Positions 45,808-56,819 of a stretch of DNA of 64,000 bases are shown piece by piece. The translations under genes and the position numbers were made by a program. The first letter of the stretch is position 1; each line of letters begins with the position of its first letter. The stretch lies in the NCBI GenBank assembly GCA_964017065.1, contig OZ024792.1, forward strand, positions 5,947,754 through 6,011,753. Reading direction: 5' to 3'. The stretch is from Haliclona indistincta (Eukaryota; Porifera; Demospongiae; Haplosclerida; Chalinidae). The notes under the pieces are model-generated. The model searched no databases. It was not told the DNA's origin and saw only the letters and a program-made list of their open reading frames with translations.

Positions 45808-45837
45808 TATTATCACTGGTGTTGATGGTCTAAGACA

Positions 45838-46932
45838 CTACATAGGTAGCGGCAAAGATGGTCTGATGTTACCACTTTTTTCAACTCCGCCATTGTGCGT
45901 GTAGATGACTTTACTCACTTCAGCTCTGGTGTTAGTGTCAGCTAGTTCTGCTGTGTACGGAATCTGATCCATCACTTTTGGAAGATCAAATGTCCAATAC
46001 ATGCTCATCAAAGGATTGATGAACAGCTTTGATCCCATTGTCCTCTCTGTTGAATGGTGGTCACCGAAGTGTCCTTCCATCGCTGCAACGATAGAGGAGC
46101 ACACGATAGAGGGTTGCATATGGGCAGCAACAGCTTTATATCCCTCCATGTACAGCTGACCCTCGCGAGAAGAACGTGACACAGAGAAGCAGCCCAGGTA
46201 GCCGCCGGTTTGCTCCAGAGTAGCTACGTTCTGTAGGAACAGTCCGTGTGATACACCGTGGAATGAATCGACTCCAAACCCAAGACAAGATAGTAGTTTG
46301 ATAGGAACACTGGTAGCATTGACAGCAGCCATGCTGCAGTGGTCCTCGGTTGGAGTACCCATCTTCTCTTCTGATCCAAACATGACGCTGTCTGTCCCTC
46401 CATCAACTAGAACTATGGCATCAATTCCCAACTGCTCAACCAGTTTTGAGTAAGCATTGCTCAGAAACTTAACACCAAGATCTCTGTCAAATGCATACAT
46501 GATTACTTCACTCTTGTCCGCATGCTTCTCTTTCAACCACTGAGTGAGGTACAGCTCTGGGAAATAAAATCCTTCTCTGGGCGGTCTGAGCGACGATGAC
46601 ACAGCATAACAACCCTTACAGAAGCTCTTAGCATTGGTAGAGGGCAGGTTAGTAAAGGAGAGATTGACTAGAGTGACTCGTTTTCCTTGAGCTCGTAAAG
46701 AGAAGTAGAGAGGGAGGCCGCTGAGTATATCATAGCCACCGCCACAACCAGCTAGAAGGACATGATTAGCTGCAGCAAGGAGGTCAAACACTCTAGGAGT
46801 AGACAGAGTCCACTGTTTATCTTCAACACTGCTTCTTGTCTGCCCTCCTTCTCCTCCACTGCGATCAAGACCACTCTTGTCGACAGCTGAGCCTTCGTCT
46901 TCAGTAGATCTGTTGCTCTGACCTTGTCCCAT
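45838..46932 (-). CDS. Intronless DUF1152-like protein with myristoylation signal
   Basis: A 364-residue protein in one uninterrupted exon, unlike almost every neighbour. The N terminus MGQGQSNRST has Gly2 and Ser6, a good N-myristoylation context, followed by an acidic linker. The rest resembles the mainly prokaryotic DUF1152 family: VLLAGCGGGYDILSGLPLYF (a Gly-rich nucleotide-binding-like loop), VTLVNLSFTNLP, DAIVLVDGGTDSVMFGSEEK, GTPTEDHCSMAAVN and GGYLGCFSVS. Glycine and aspartate clusters suggest an enzyme with a Rossmann-like fold, but I know of no established reaction. It shares a 124-bp divergent region with the tetraspanin. Absence of introns plus a prokaryote-rich family raises ancient horizontal transfer or a retrocopy; the N-terminal lipidation signal looks like a eukaryotic addition. 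Confidence 0.8.
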   Translation of the reverse strand: MGQGQSNRSTEDEGSAVDKSGLDRSGGEGGQTRSSVEDKQWTLSTPRVFDLLAAANHVLLAGCGGGYDILSGLPLYFSLRAQGKRVTLVNLSFTNLPSTNAKSFCKGCYAVSSSLRPPREGFYFPELYLTQWLKEKHADKSEVIMYAFDRDLGVKFLSNAYSKLVEQLGIDAIVLVDGGTDSVMFGSEEKMGTPTEDHCSMAAVNATSVPIKLLSCLGFGVDSFHGVSHGLFLQNVATLEQTGGYLGCFSVSRSSREGQLYMEGYKAVAAHMQPSIVCSSIVAAMEGHFGDHHSTERTMGSKLFINPLMSMYWTFDLPKVMDQIPYTAELADTNTRAEVSKVIYTHNGGVEKSGNIRPSLPLPM

Positions 46933-47056
46933 TGTTAAAGTAGGCGTGTCTGAATGAGACAGCTGATGGGCGTGGTGTCAGTATAAAAACTTTCGCTCGT
47001 GTTTGCTCTTGTCGGTGTAAACTTGCTTATTATCATCCTAACAGAGTGACTCCACG

Positions 47057-48137
47057 ATGCTGCCATGTTGTGAGAAGCTAACGAAGGGCAGCACTTGCCT
47101 GCGGATTTTTATAACGTTCTCTTCCATAGTGAGTGGCTAGTATCAGCCACATGTGACATGTGACCTCCGTTCTCTTTTTCCTCTTTAGCTCTCGTTTGTT
47201 GCAAGTGCAGTAGCTGGTGTTATTCTAGTATGGGCACCAGAAGAGCCCAGCTTACAGATAGGCGGCGGGGAGCAGTATGCCCTGGTCCCTGGAGCATGCT
47301 TGCTGGGTGCAGCTGCACTGACAATGTTGACTGCTTGTGTGGGACTGCTGGCGGTCACCAAGGACAGTAGCTGCGGACTATCAATAGTGAGTTGATTGGC
47401 GAAGAATGTGATAAACACGTAGAACTAATCTGTTGTTCTGTGCTAATACGAGTGTTTGAATTCTTTCTCACATGCAGTATGGAACATTATCAGTTCTCAT
47501 TGCTGTATTCACGATTGCGTGTGGGGCGACCCTGTTTGCCTTTATCTACTCTGCTCCAGTGAGTCCCATCCCTTGTCACTTCACAGTTCTATTGTTCTCA
47601 CAGGTAAGGGATAACTTGACGTCAGAGTTGGTTAAAGAGATACACAATAATTCATCCAAGAGTTACCGGATACAAGAGCAGGTGTGTTCAGCATCGGTTC
47701 ACATTATCAGCTTGTTCTAATTGTGTTGCTTGCTTCTCTATCAGTACATGTGTTGTGGTGCTAGCAACTACTCTGACTGGATATATAACAACTCTACATC
47801 TCTCCCTCCTTCTTGCTGTGAGCTAACAGTTGGTGAATGCAGTACAAATCAAACAATGACAAACGATATTCTGCCGGTACGAAAAATTATTGATCTGATG
47901 GGCATTACGCCTAAATCTTTGTAGGGATGTGTGGATGTTTTATTAAGCCGGTTAAGATGGGTAGTTGACGCATCATTCGGGTCAGCAGTAGTTGCTGGGG
48001 TGCTTCAGGTAAGCAACTCTCTCACTTGACCTCAATCCTCTCTCTCGGTCACTTTCTTTATGCAGCTCTTCACAGCTTCACTAGCTTGGTATGGTAGTTG
48101 GCTCATTCAGAAATACCATCGATATGACATACTCTAA
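47057..48137 (+). CDS. Tetraspanin
   Basis: Seven exons, with every intron falling between codons. The N terminus MLPCCEKLTKGSTCLRIFIT has juxtamembrane Cys that are likely palmitoylated. TM1 is FSSILSFVASAVAGVILVWA; a short loop; TM2 (PGACLLGAAALTMLTACVGL) and TM3 (IYGTLSVLIAVFTIACGATL). The large loop holds the diagnostic CCG motif (YMCCGASNYSDWI) and PPSCC, with NNSS and NNST glycosylation sites. TM4 is FGSAVVAGVLQLFTASLAWY and the protein ends QKYHRYDIL. Tetraspanins organise membrane microdomains with integrins and other receptors. The sequence is short (about 215 residues) but complete. I cannot assign a vertebrate TSPAN number. Confidence 0.88.
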
Positions 48138-48696
48138 TTCATCACATCAAGTTGTTACATATCTCACTTATTTTTGCTCAAAGTAATATTATAAAAATAT
48201 CTTACTTTATGTAGACTCACTTATTTTGTTCAAACTGTTTGTTCATTTATGTGTTGTCTAGTCAATAACAGCAGGATTGAAGGTGATGGATGGTGTGATG
48301 CATGTGACAGCTCCAGGAATGCACACGTGTGGGAGTGTCTTGTATCCTGCTTGTTGTGGTGTTATTAGTTTGCTGGAGAGAGGAGTCTTGAAGCACATTA
48401 GTCGAGGCTCTTTAGTTTTGAAACACATCATATCTAAGTTCCAAGATGCACGCTACCTTTGGTGTCTCTACAAGACCGAACGTGCTGTTGCATAATGGCG
48501 TTGAGATTGTTATGATCATAATAGCTACAGTGATGCGTGAGAGAGCTCACACAAAATATCATTGCAATACACATTAACGGCTAGCAACAACACAAGCTAG
48601 CTGACAGGTGCAAAACAGCCGCCGAAAAATTAAACCATAAGAGAACTTTGACAGAGTGAGACAGAGAGAGAAGGAGCGGGTGAGGTGGAAGACTGT
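48138..48696. other. Spacer between tetraspanin and ENSA-like gene
   Basis: About 560 bp, containing 3' UTRs of both convergent genes. A 72-codon ORF at 48277-48495 is not supported by any family or codon pattern. Nothing else seen. Confidence 0.5.
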
Positions 48697-49181
48697 TCAT
48701 GGTTCCACTGTAGCTTGTTGAGCGGCAGCCCCCAGCTGGCTTGGAGGAGCCTTGCGAGCTGCTAGTCCACTTGTTGGCGGTGGAGGTTTAGCCGCACCGC
48801 TTCCTCGTAACCTCGCCAGATGAGGCGGCAGGTTAGCGGCCATTTGACTTTTACCCTTGCGATCCTGCATGTTGTAGTCACCTGAATCAAAATATTGTTT
48901 TCCCTGCGTGAGGAAAGAGAACAGTGGTCAGAGTGACACAGCACATCTACACACATACCCCAGAAGAGATCTTCCGCTGTGCTACTGATTTTGGTTTCAG
49001 TCCACCATACCTTTTTGCCAAATCAGCCTCGCTTTGAGGAGGAGGAGGAGCCTGTAGGGGATGGTGATCAAGCTGGTGCGTGCGAGACAATGGACACCAC
49101 ACGTACCTGACTCTTGCTCGCTGGTTTCACATCGCCCCCCGTCTCCGCGGTTTCAACGATTGCAGGGGGTTTAGTTGACAT
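48697..49181 (-). CDS. ENSA: Alpha-endosulfine/ARPP-19 homologue
   Basis: Three exons, starting MSTKPPAIVETAETGGDVKP at 49181. It contains SEADLAKRYGGLKPKSVAQR and the invariant motif KQYFDSGDYNMQD. Greatwall kinase phosphorylates the Ser of FDSGDYNM to turn the protein into a PP2A-B55 inhibitor at mitotic entry. The tail is proline- and alanine-rich (AAKPPPPTSGLAARKAPPSQ, LGAAAQQATVEP) and differs from vertebrates, where a C-terminal PKA site follows; an RKAPPS sequence is present but is not a standard RRxS site. ENSA and ARPP19 are vertebrate duplicates, so this is probably the single ancestral gene. Confidence 0.92.
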
Positions 49182-49217
49182 TGGGCGACCGGTCGAAAGC
49201 AGCTGTCCTGATCAGCG

Positions 49218-49510
49218 ATGGCGTGTGTGAGTGGGACAGTGCCGGAGGCTTTCTCGGTAAACAGGCTGATTAAATATGCAGAGCCACGCCCATCCATAAA
49301 CTGTCGGCTTGTGATCGCTTCGAGCTCGGATCGCTTGACAAAACTGCTGATCTGCTTCTTATTGTCTCAGACCGAGCTCGTCTCAGACGGCTCAAACAGA
49401 CAGGTAAGACATCTTGTCTGTGTCTGTATATATGTTACACTACCCTGTATTGTTTGCCTTTGCTGAAATTATAGCTTTCTTTCGTTCTCAGAACTCGTGA
49501 CCTTTGTTCT
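49218..49510 (+). CDS. Possible small gene or upstream exon, unknown product
   Basis: An ATG at 49218 opens MACVSGTVPEAFSVNRLIKY AEP..., 63 codons up to a good donor (CAG followed by GTAAGA) near 49404. Two acceptors follow near 49475-49490; one gives about a dozen more codons (LSFVLRTRDLCSK) before a stop near 49516, the other stops after two codons. The ATG is only 36 bp from the ENSA start on the other strand. No family recognised. It could be a real microprotein gene or a 5' exon of the GLMP transcript carrying an upstream ORF. Confidence 0.3.
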
Positions 49511-49535
49511 AAATAGTGCGCACTAGGAGGGAGGT

Positions 49536-50751
49536 ATGCTTCTCTTCTCGTTGTCGCTGCTTCTCGTCCTTCAGTGCTGTTCCGGTGACTCCCCAACTAC
49601 TGAGGAGAATGTAAGCTAAAAATGAAAATACTACAGAACTTATCACACTAGATTTGTAATGTAGCTAGACAGTGTTATACGATGTAGTTCATAGATTAAC
49701 TATAGGTCTATAGGAGCGCATGAACAGATGGTGCATGCAACTGTCAGCCGTTCGTGAGTGCCAACGGAGTACAATTAAATTCACAGCCATCACCTTAGAA
49801 CTTAGAAGTTACTGTGCTTCATTATTAATGTGTGGTGTATATACGTTTTTCAAATTTTGTTCATGTAATATACAAGTTCCAAGCTGGTAGTTGACCGTAA
49901 TGACAGAGAATGCTACAAACACATTATTGGTGTCTAGTTTATATTATACAAACAAAGTAAGATTCCGTAAGCTAGAGCGCTAAGAACTTTCACACATGAG
50001 TATAGCCGCCATCTTAGTTCGAGGTCATCCCTACATATCATTGCCGATCGCCAATGATAATAAACACCTTGCAACTCGCGATTGTTTAATGTTTGTTTTT
50101 GATACATGTAGCGTACAATTATTATCTAGAGTTGCATGCTCCTTTCATGTGCTCTTGGTCAATTCCAGCTGGGTTTATATTTCACGGTATATAGTTTACA
50201 GTGCATTTTCTCTGTACAGAAATGTTTCAAAGTTTTGGATCGTCAGAACAACACTCTGAATGGTACGTTTGATGATCCCGAGATCCTATACTATCAAGTT
50301 GATAGCAGCGACAAGGAGGTCTCTCAGCTTCGATATGTCTGGAGCACAGTCGGCACACCCACTCTCTTCTTCTCAGTCGTTCTTGAGAGCGAGGAAAAGG
50401 ACTGCAATGTTTCTGTTGATACTTTTGATTGGGAGAACTTTAACCAAAATCAATCCAAAGGATCAGCTAGGATCCCAGGATATAATGGAAACTTCTCGTT
50501 TGCGATAGTTTTTGATTCTCTAATAGAGTTTAGAGATGAGAATGCTAAAGCAAATGTACCAGGTGGTTTTAATACAAGCCAGCTACACAATGCTTCCTTG
50601 TACAATGAGTTCCCTCTTGATGATCTGGAGTGGCAGTATGATGCTAACAAGCAAAGTTTAACAGGAGTTGATAATTCTACTGGATTTTCCTGGCAAATAA
50701 GGGTAAGAGAAGAGTGAGCTATGTGTTTATAACTTGATCGTCTCTCTCCTC

Positions 50752-50825
<74 letters not shown>

Positions 50826-50835
50826 TCCCTCTCCT

Positions 50836-50890
<55 letters not shown>

Positions 50891-51927
50891 CCTCCCTCTC
50901 TCTCTCTCTCTCCCTCTCTCCCTCTCTCTCTCTCTCTCCCTCCCTCCCTCTCTCTCTTTCTCTCCCTCTCTTTAGATGACAGTTCCTACTGATAATGGTC
51001 GATTAGGCTATTTTCCTAAGTCTCTCTTCACCAATACATCGACGACGTTCGACTTTGCATTCGCCAACTTCCCGTACAGCAACATCTCAACATGCGGCAC
51101 CGAGACGGACAACACAACCTGTGCTCGCTTAGTGCTCAAGATGTATCTGGTCCACGGCCCAAACACACTGAATGGTACCCTCATCTCAAATTTCTCTCTA
51201 GATGATGAGTACACGCCATCCGTCTTTTTAACTAAAGCTTACCTGTTTGGAACTCAGCCGAGCGTTTCTCCAGGGTATCTTCAATGGAAGCCTATTTCAT
51301 ATCTATCTTCTAATCGGCAGTCAACCTCATCGCAGCAAGCCAATATGGTGACCAGCATTAATGAGGAGACGACTCTGCCTGACAGCTTGGCTTCTGCTCT
51401 ATTTGGTGTTGATGCTGACGAGAAAATGAACGTGACTGTGCTTTATCTTGTGTTTGGTACAGAAGGTGACGATAATAATATGAATCCAGATTACCTTACT
51501 TGGTGAGTTACGACTACACTTTATCATTAACTTCTCCCTGATCCCTCTCTCTCTCTCTCCCTCCCTCCCTCCCTCTCTCTCTCCCTCCCTCTCTCCCTCT
51601 CTCCCTCTCTCCCTCTCTCCCTCCCTCCCTCTCTCCCTCTCTCCCTCTCTCTCTCTCCCTCTCTCCCTCCCTCCCTCCCTCTCTCTCTCTCCCTCCCTCT
51701 CTCTCTCTAGGACTGCTGTACTGGGTTATGGTACTCCACAGTATGATCAAATCTCTTTCATTGTTATAATCACCATCAGCTTGGGCCTAGGTCTACCGGT
51801 GTTGTTCATTGCTTTTGGTGCCGTGTTTGTCTTCATCAAGAAGAAGCCGTGGCAGAATGTGATCAGACTAATTAACCGCTCACGTAGAGGTAGTTATGAT
51901 ATTGTCAACAATGACCAAATTCAATGA
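49536..51927 (+). CDS. GLMP: Glycosylated lysosomal membrane protein (NCU-G1)
   Basis: Exon 1 (49536-49610) encodes a signal peptide (MLLFSLSLLLVLQCCSG). After a 609-bp intron, three further exons (50220-50702, 50974-51502 and 51710-51927) encode a heavily N-glycosylated lumenal domain with a dozen or more NxS/T sites (NNTLNGT, NVSVD, NFSF, NTTCARLVLKMYLVHGPN). One C-terminal transmembrane helix follows (ISFIVIITISLGLGLPVLFI) and a short basic tail with YDIV, a YxxPhi-type lysosomal sorting signal. In vertebrates GLMP binds and protects the transporter MFSD1. The match is by overall architecture and blocks such as CARLVLKMYL and FLTKAYLFGT. Both later introns end in CT microsatellites of about 170-230 bp directly before the acceptor. 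Confidence 0.85.
50751..50973 (+). repeat. (CT)n tract ending at a GLMP 3' splice site
   Basis: About 220 bp of CT with CCCT interruptions, running into CTCTTTAG and the next exon. It forms most of that intron. The Ser/Leu/Pro-only ORF across it is not a gene. Confidence 0.95.
51541..51710 (+). repeat. (CT)n/(CCCT)n tract ending at the last GLMP 3' splice site
   Basis: About 170 bp of CCCT/CT repeats ending CTCTCTAG, directly before the exon encoding the end of the lumenal domain and the TM helix. Confidence 0.95.
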
Positions 51928-53104
51928 TACTTTCTTGTGTTGTACTATCCGCATGATAAGTGTATATTATTTTATAGCTTGCTTAAAAATTATTTCAATT
52001 ATTATAAAGGCATCATTATTGCATGAAGTCGGGGTCTCAATTACAAGTGTCTTTTGAACTTGAAAAGCTTTCGGCATTTTTGGTTTTTATCCAAACTTCC
52101 CAAAATCGAATATTCGTGAGATCATGACTTAGCGCCATCAGGAAGAAGCAGATGGTGGCTACCCCTGTCCTGCAACCAGAGAGACAAGGTATAGTGAGGC
52201 TAGAGTGAGTGAGTGAGCTCTAACCATTCACATATGGCAACGTACACTTGATACTTCTTATAGTCAATACCTGTGAAAGGTTCATTGCAGTATGATGCAA
52301 TAGCTGTATTGTATCTTACCACTCAGCACTGCGGCTACTATTATAGCTACTCCACAGTAGTACGCACACAACTGCTGGATGGTCAGTTGGAAGGATTGAG
52401 GGTGCTTCTGCCCAGACCATCTAGTAGAAACCAGTATCATGTATACTTCAGTGAACAGCAGAGTAGCAATTGCAACCCCTATGCATCATGTGCAGAGAGA
52501 GATAACAAACAAACAAGGAATGTCATGATTATGACCTAAAGCAATGAATATCTTTCCTTGCTCTTTTTGCTAGCTATTGTCAGAATAATAATTATGCTCG
52601 ACAACTGCTGTGATCCAGCTTTAGCAAGGACGCTTTCATGGTTATGAATTACTATAGTATGTTTGTGAAGTCCCGGTTATAGTCCACAGACAGTAGAAAC
52701 CCACACTATAGACACCCCTGGGGACCAAGGGTGTTTGGATTAGAGGGGTTTCTCTATGTGAAGAGAGAAGCAAGTGTGTAGTGAAGAGTATCAGAAGAAA
52801 AGGTGAGAGACAGCAAGAGTGTTGTCACAAGAGTCTAGCTGCACTAATACATGTACATGTAGTTGATTTATCATTCAATAAAGACTTACTGATACGTTCA
52901 CCGAGCTACTCAGTTCAAATATTTGTAAAACACAGTATCTCACAACTTTTTTACTACATCTGTGCAGTGTAGAATGTACTAATGTGCATTGTAGTCGTTA
53001 TGTATAGCTCTACTCGTTATGTATAGCCATATAGCTATAGCTTGTGTGCATTACAGAAAAAAATCATCACTGGAAAAGCATGCAGATCATGAGTAATATT
53101 AACT
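51928..53104. other. First copy of the duplicated accessory segment, non-coding part
   Basis: From about 52370 the sequence is repeated elsewhere: CTGGATGGTCAGTTGGAAGG recurs near 55760, and 52500-53100 recurs at about 56870-57530. No ORF is conserved between the copies in this part. It probably holds the 3' flank of the first ApoL-like gene. Confidence 0.6.
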
Positions 53105-54079
53105 CTAATCTTTTCGCAAGAGTTTGCTGAGGCCCAAGTCAATTTTCATTCTTGATGTATGGACGGATTTCGAGCAATCTTTCGCCTCCTTGTGGATTTC
53201 TGAAAAGAAAATATTCAAGGTTATTAGATCATGACAAAGAGTATCTATTGTCTGCTTTCTCTGCCACCAGCTGGACTGAATCTGATCTACTGCTGCTCCA
53301 AGGGAGACGGTTGCAAGGTGAACATCTGTAACAGTGTTGTTAAGTAAGTTGGCAGACTCAAGCCAGTCATTTAATATTGCAAGCTGATTGTTGAAGGCTT
53401 TTCTTTGATTTTCATAATGTCTAGCAATTCCTATGGTAGTACTGCCTCCTATGCCCCCTACTGCAGCTGCTCCGATTACTGCTCCAACAGGACCTGCCAA
53501 TACACCACCAACAGTGCCTGCTATAAAAGCCAGTCCAGTAGATGCAATTGTACCTTTGAGCTTTGTCTTGTCTCTTTGTTCTTCAGCCTTCATAGCACAG
53601 TGCTTGCATTCCAAAGCTGCCTTGTTGGTAGAATTGATTGCAGTTGTGATGCTTTCTTTAAACAACAAAAAGGCATCCTCTACATCGCTCAAAGCACTTT
53701 CTATTTTCTCGAGAAACTCGTTTAGATCTTCATAGTTTGGTTTAGGAATTTCCCATAAAATCCAGAAGCGACGACCTGTTTGTGAAAGACTAGTTATCAT
53801 TGAGTCCGTTCCGCTATCTAAGCTCCCTCCAGCACGGATAAGTGCTTCCACTTTTTTAACAAATTTCAAAGCGCATTCAACAGCAGATTTCAGGTCTTGG
53901 TAGGCTGCTCTCACCTTTCTGTTCTGCTTGATCAAGGCTTCACTCGTTGCCTCAACGCCTTCATATAATTTATCCACAGCCTCCGACACTTTGGAAACAA
54001 GAGAAACGACGGAATCAACAGTTTTCTCGGTTTCTTTCATGAAATCACGAAACGCCTCCATCTCTGTTGATGAAGCCAT
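53105..54079 (-). CDS. ApoL-like/alpha-pore-forming-type helical protein, copy A
   Basis: Intronless, 324 residues, from the ATG complementary to 54077-54079 (MASSTEMEAFRDFMKETEKT). Residues 1-165 are predicted long amphipathic helices (TVDSVVSLVSKVSEAVDKLY; VECALKFVKKVEALI). Residues 175-218 form a strikingly hydrophobic Gly/Ala-rich segment (IASTGLAFIAGTVGGVLAGP then VGAVIGAAAVGGIGG), long enough for a membrane-inserting hairpin. Residues 220-324 are again helical (AFNNQLAILNDWLESANLL; ECKHC and KDCSK hold Cys). Helix bundle, hairpin, helix bundle is the plan of apolipoprotein L and of ClyA/HBL-type alpha-pore-forming proteins. Assignment to either is inference. No signal peptide is seen, so it would act in the cytosol or at organelle membranes. 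Its paralogue is at 57524-58504. Confidence 0.8.
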   Translation of the reverse strand: MASSTEMEAFRDFMKETEKTVDSVVSLVSKVSEAVDKLYEGVEATSEALIKQNRKVRAAYQDLKSAVECALKFVKKVEALIRAGGSLDSGTDSMITSLSQTGRRFWILWEIPKPNYEDLNEFLEKIESALSDVEDAFLLFKESITTAINSTNKAALECKHCAMKAEEQRDKTKLKGTIASTGLAFIAGTVGGVLAGPVGAVIGAAAVGGIGGSTTIGIARHYENQRKAFNNQLAILNDWLESANLLNNTVTDVHLATVSLGAAVDQIQSSWWQRKQTIDTLCHDLITLNIFFSEIHKEAKDCSKSVHTSRMKIDLGLSKLLRKD

Positions 54080-54605
54080 TATCAGTGTCTGAGACGGGTC
54101 CAATGAAAAAAAGCTCCTTGGTTTTTGCAGGAAACACTAGAAATAACTGGGTGGAGCTAGCCACTAGCTATATGGATCCCTCTACACGTGCATATCGCCG
54201 CGAGCGAATTTAGTATCAAATTCAGTTTTGGTCTCGTGCGTTACATCTAGCCTCACCGCTAGTTAACAATGTGGTGTCTGACAAACTATTGCGTATGTGT
54301 GTTGGTCAGGTGGTTCTGTGTGTAATCATGTATCTTGTACTAGTCAGTGTGTCTCTCTCTGTTCTAGAACATTCTCTCATATTGAGTATAAATATGTGTA
54401 TCACAATGAGTAAAACAGAGTTGATCATTTCCACTCAATTGCTCAATACTCTACCACTGTAGTACATAATACTTCCACCGTACTTCCGGTCTTCACATTT
54501 CTATGCAATATCTTCGAATCCGGCTACTAAGAAGCTTATAGAATTCAAACTACATCTAGACTAATATACATTCAACGCCAAAGCTTGGGTAACGGTGCAC
54601 CGTCA

Positions 54606-54775
54606 AAGTAAAGGAACAATATGGGATGATGCTTGCAAAGTAAAGGAACAATATGGAATGATGCTTGCAAAGTAAAGGAACAATATGGAATGATGCTTGC
54701 AAAGTAAAGGAACAATATGGGATGATGAACAATATGGGATGATGAACAATATGGGATGATGCTTGCCAAGATAAA
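54606..54775. repeat. 33-bp minisatellite, family shared with 61.5-62.7 kb
   Basis: Units contain CAAAGTAAAGGAACAATATG and GGATGATGCTTG; three full copies and a run of short GATGAACAATATGG copies. The same family recurs at 61575-61740 and 62340-62390, and inverted at 62110-62290. Confidence 0.9.
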
Positions 54776-56092
54776 AGTTCCAATTATTGTCATAATGTCA
54801 TACAACTTTTCTAGACTGTGTGTGATGGGAAGTTGAATTATCATTGCTGCTGGGCAATGATATGTATAGGGATGACCCCAAATTATTATTATTATGGCCC
54901 AAGTAATGATGGCTGGATCGAGTGCAGCCGAGTTTCAGTTCTAAGATAATCAATAATATTGGCTTGCTTATTTATAATATGTGCAAGCTAGCACTTTAAA
55001 TTTGCAAGCATATGATTGTCCCATCTTGTTCCTTTACTTAGCAATCGTCATCCAAACACTTCATCATCAGCTATCTGTTTTTTTTAGATCTAAACAGATA
55101 GCGAAATTACTGTTAATGTTACTCCAACTTGTGAACAAAGCTGTCAACAAGGGATTCAACTTCAATATACTTTGTATTGATAAGGACAGTAAAGAAAATG
55201 GGCAATTTATAACATATATACGAGTTGAATCCTAGTTCCCTCTATGTAAGGACTACTTGGTTGACTACATAAATCATTGTCCTATCTAGTTCAAAGACTG
55301 TCAGTAGCAGTCCAACAGGGGAATGCCGTATTAATAAGGGGCACCCTTCCTGCTTTGTCATTTTACGTACCAATTAATAGATAGTAACATTGTGTTGGTA
55401 TCATCTGTTGGGCACACAAGCTTGTACTGGTTTGAAATATTCACGTAGAATATGTATCTTGTTAATATACATATTCTACGTGACATAGAAAATGCTCTTT
55501 GACACTTAGACACACACACACACACATTTAAAAAAATTAGTTTCTGGCAAGAATACCAATGACCAACTTTTTTTACTAGAAAACCTAACATACTGAATTG
55601 AGTCTTTGAGGCTTTGTTGAATTTTTAGATGGTAGCTAAGCGACAAACAGTGCCATAACCAGGGAAACATAATTACAGAGACAGCTATCTAGTAGTTTTC
55701 ACACAGAAACTTTTAGCTCATTGGTGACACTGTTTTCCTACTCATTAACAGTAGCATACATGCAATTGCTGGATGGTCAGTGGGAAGGATTGAGGGTGCT
55801 CCTGTCCAGACCATCTAGTAGAAACCAGTACCATGCCTATACTTCAGTAGCAATTGCAAAGCCTATTTTAGTTTGCATCATGTGCAGAGATAAACAAACA
55901 CTAACAAACAAGGAGTGTCATGATTATAAGCTAAAGCAGTGAATATCCTTGCTGTTCTCTTTGCTAGCTATAATCACATCAGTGTGCTTGGCAACTGCTG
56001 TTATCAATAACTGAGGTTTATATAGGCTCCGTACTTTTGCACTTTCTATTGTAACGTTATTACACGTGATAAGATTTTTAGCAGCAGCTCAC
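54776..56092. other. Interval between ApoL-like copy A and the DRAM-like exon
   Basis: Contains a third, partial copy of the duplicated segment (about 55750-55960) and a block near 55540-55630 that recurs at about 62950-63045. A short palindrome lies near 55445-55490 (ACGTAGAATATGTATCTTGT with its inverse). No gene seen. Confidence 0.5.
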
Positions 56093-56453
56093 CGGTGTGT
56101 ACGGATGAGGCCTCTTTGTCGCTAACCACTCCAATCACCATGAGACCGGTCGCAGAGAGGGTCCCGAACACCAGTGAAGCGTTGCGTCTAGTTGTTGCGG
56201 CCTCTGTGTTAAACACAGCGACTACCTCCAGCCAAAACACAGCACCCGACAGCACCAGTCCTGCACGAAATAAGAAGCATTCAGGTGGTAGATTCCCACA
56301 GGCAGAGATCATGGGAAGCGGCCATGGTTCAACATGACCCAGAGAGACAGCCAACACGTAGCAGAGAGTGATGGTTGCTAGAGCACCCGCTCCGCTGATG
56401 TAGCCGGTAAGGGCAGCAGGGACACTCCAGATAGTTGTCATGATCGCTTGCAT
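56093..56453 (-). pseudogene. DRAM/TMEM150-family 5' exon, downstream exons missing
   Basis: The ATG at 56453 opens MQAIMTTIWSVPAALTGYIS with a first TM helix, then GHVEPWPLPMISACGNLPPE, the family signature before TM2 (compare ISKCGSYPPES in TMEM150A), TM2 (LVLSGAVFWLEVVAVF), NTEAATTRRNASLVFGTLSA and TM3 (TGLMVIGVVSD). It ends at a canonical donor (GTGAGC) after SSVHT. The following exons (TM4-TM6) are not found in the next 1.5 kb, which is duplicated repeat sequence. Either a truncated gene copy or a gene with a far exon; truncation is more likely. DRAM/TMEM150 proteins act at plasma membrane or lysosome. Confidence 0.65.
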
Positions 56454-56639
56454 GCAATGTGCTCACTTAGGGTGGGGCTGAAATTTAATAGAGGTGTGGC
56501 TAGCTCTGCATATGCATATGCATCCTGCAAAATACCACGCATCCTGTTTCTATACGCCCTTGATTATTGATCATGAGTAGAATAACAGTAAGAATGTATG
56601 TTTTGCTTGAAGTGTTTAGTTGCAAACAGTTCTGAATCC

Positions 56640-56815
56640 AAAGCAGTTTAAACCAAGGGGGTCTTATTCTGTCGACCCATAAACACCAGGGGAGTTTTCT
56701 CAGATAGACCCTGGTCTGTCTTCAGTTCATAAATGGCAGTGTCTGACTCGTTTTTTTCCCTTCTTGCCTGCTCCTATAGTAACCTCTGTCAGGTCATAGC
56801 CCATCATTATCTGGA
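56640..56815 (-). pseudogene. Frameshifted 3' tail of a DRAM-like gene
   Basis: Homologous to the terminal exon at 63521-63716 (same GYDLTGVTIGAGK region, here GYDLTEVTIGAGK). An extra base in the A-run after the AGKK codons shifts the frame and it stops early (PFMN). The remaining DNA still matches the intact copy down to the CCCTTGG end. Confidence 0.7.
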
Positions 56816-56819
56816 ATAT

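Noticed and set aside
48277..48495. 72-codon ORF after the tetraspanin
   Set aside because: No homology, poor codon pattern, lies between two convergent 3' ends.
50734..50979. Ser/Leu/Pro-only ORF
   Set aside because: Translation of a CT microsatellite in a GLMP intron.
53405..53735. Plus-strand ORFs of about 100 codons, also at 57824-58154
   Set aside because: Antisense of the Gly/Ala-rich hairpin in the ApoL-like genes; conserved only because the DNA is duplicated.
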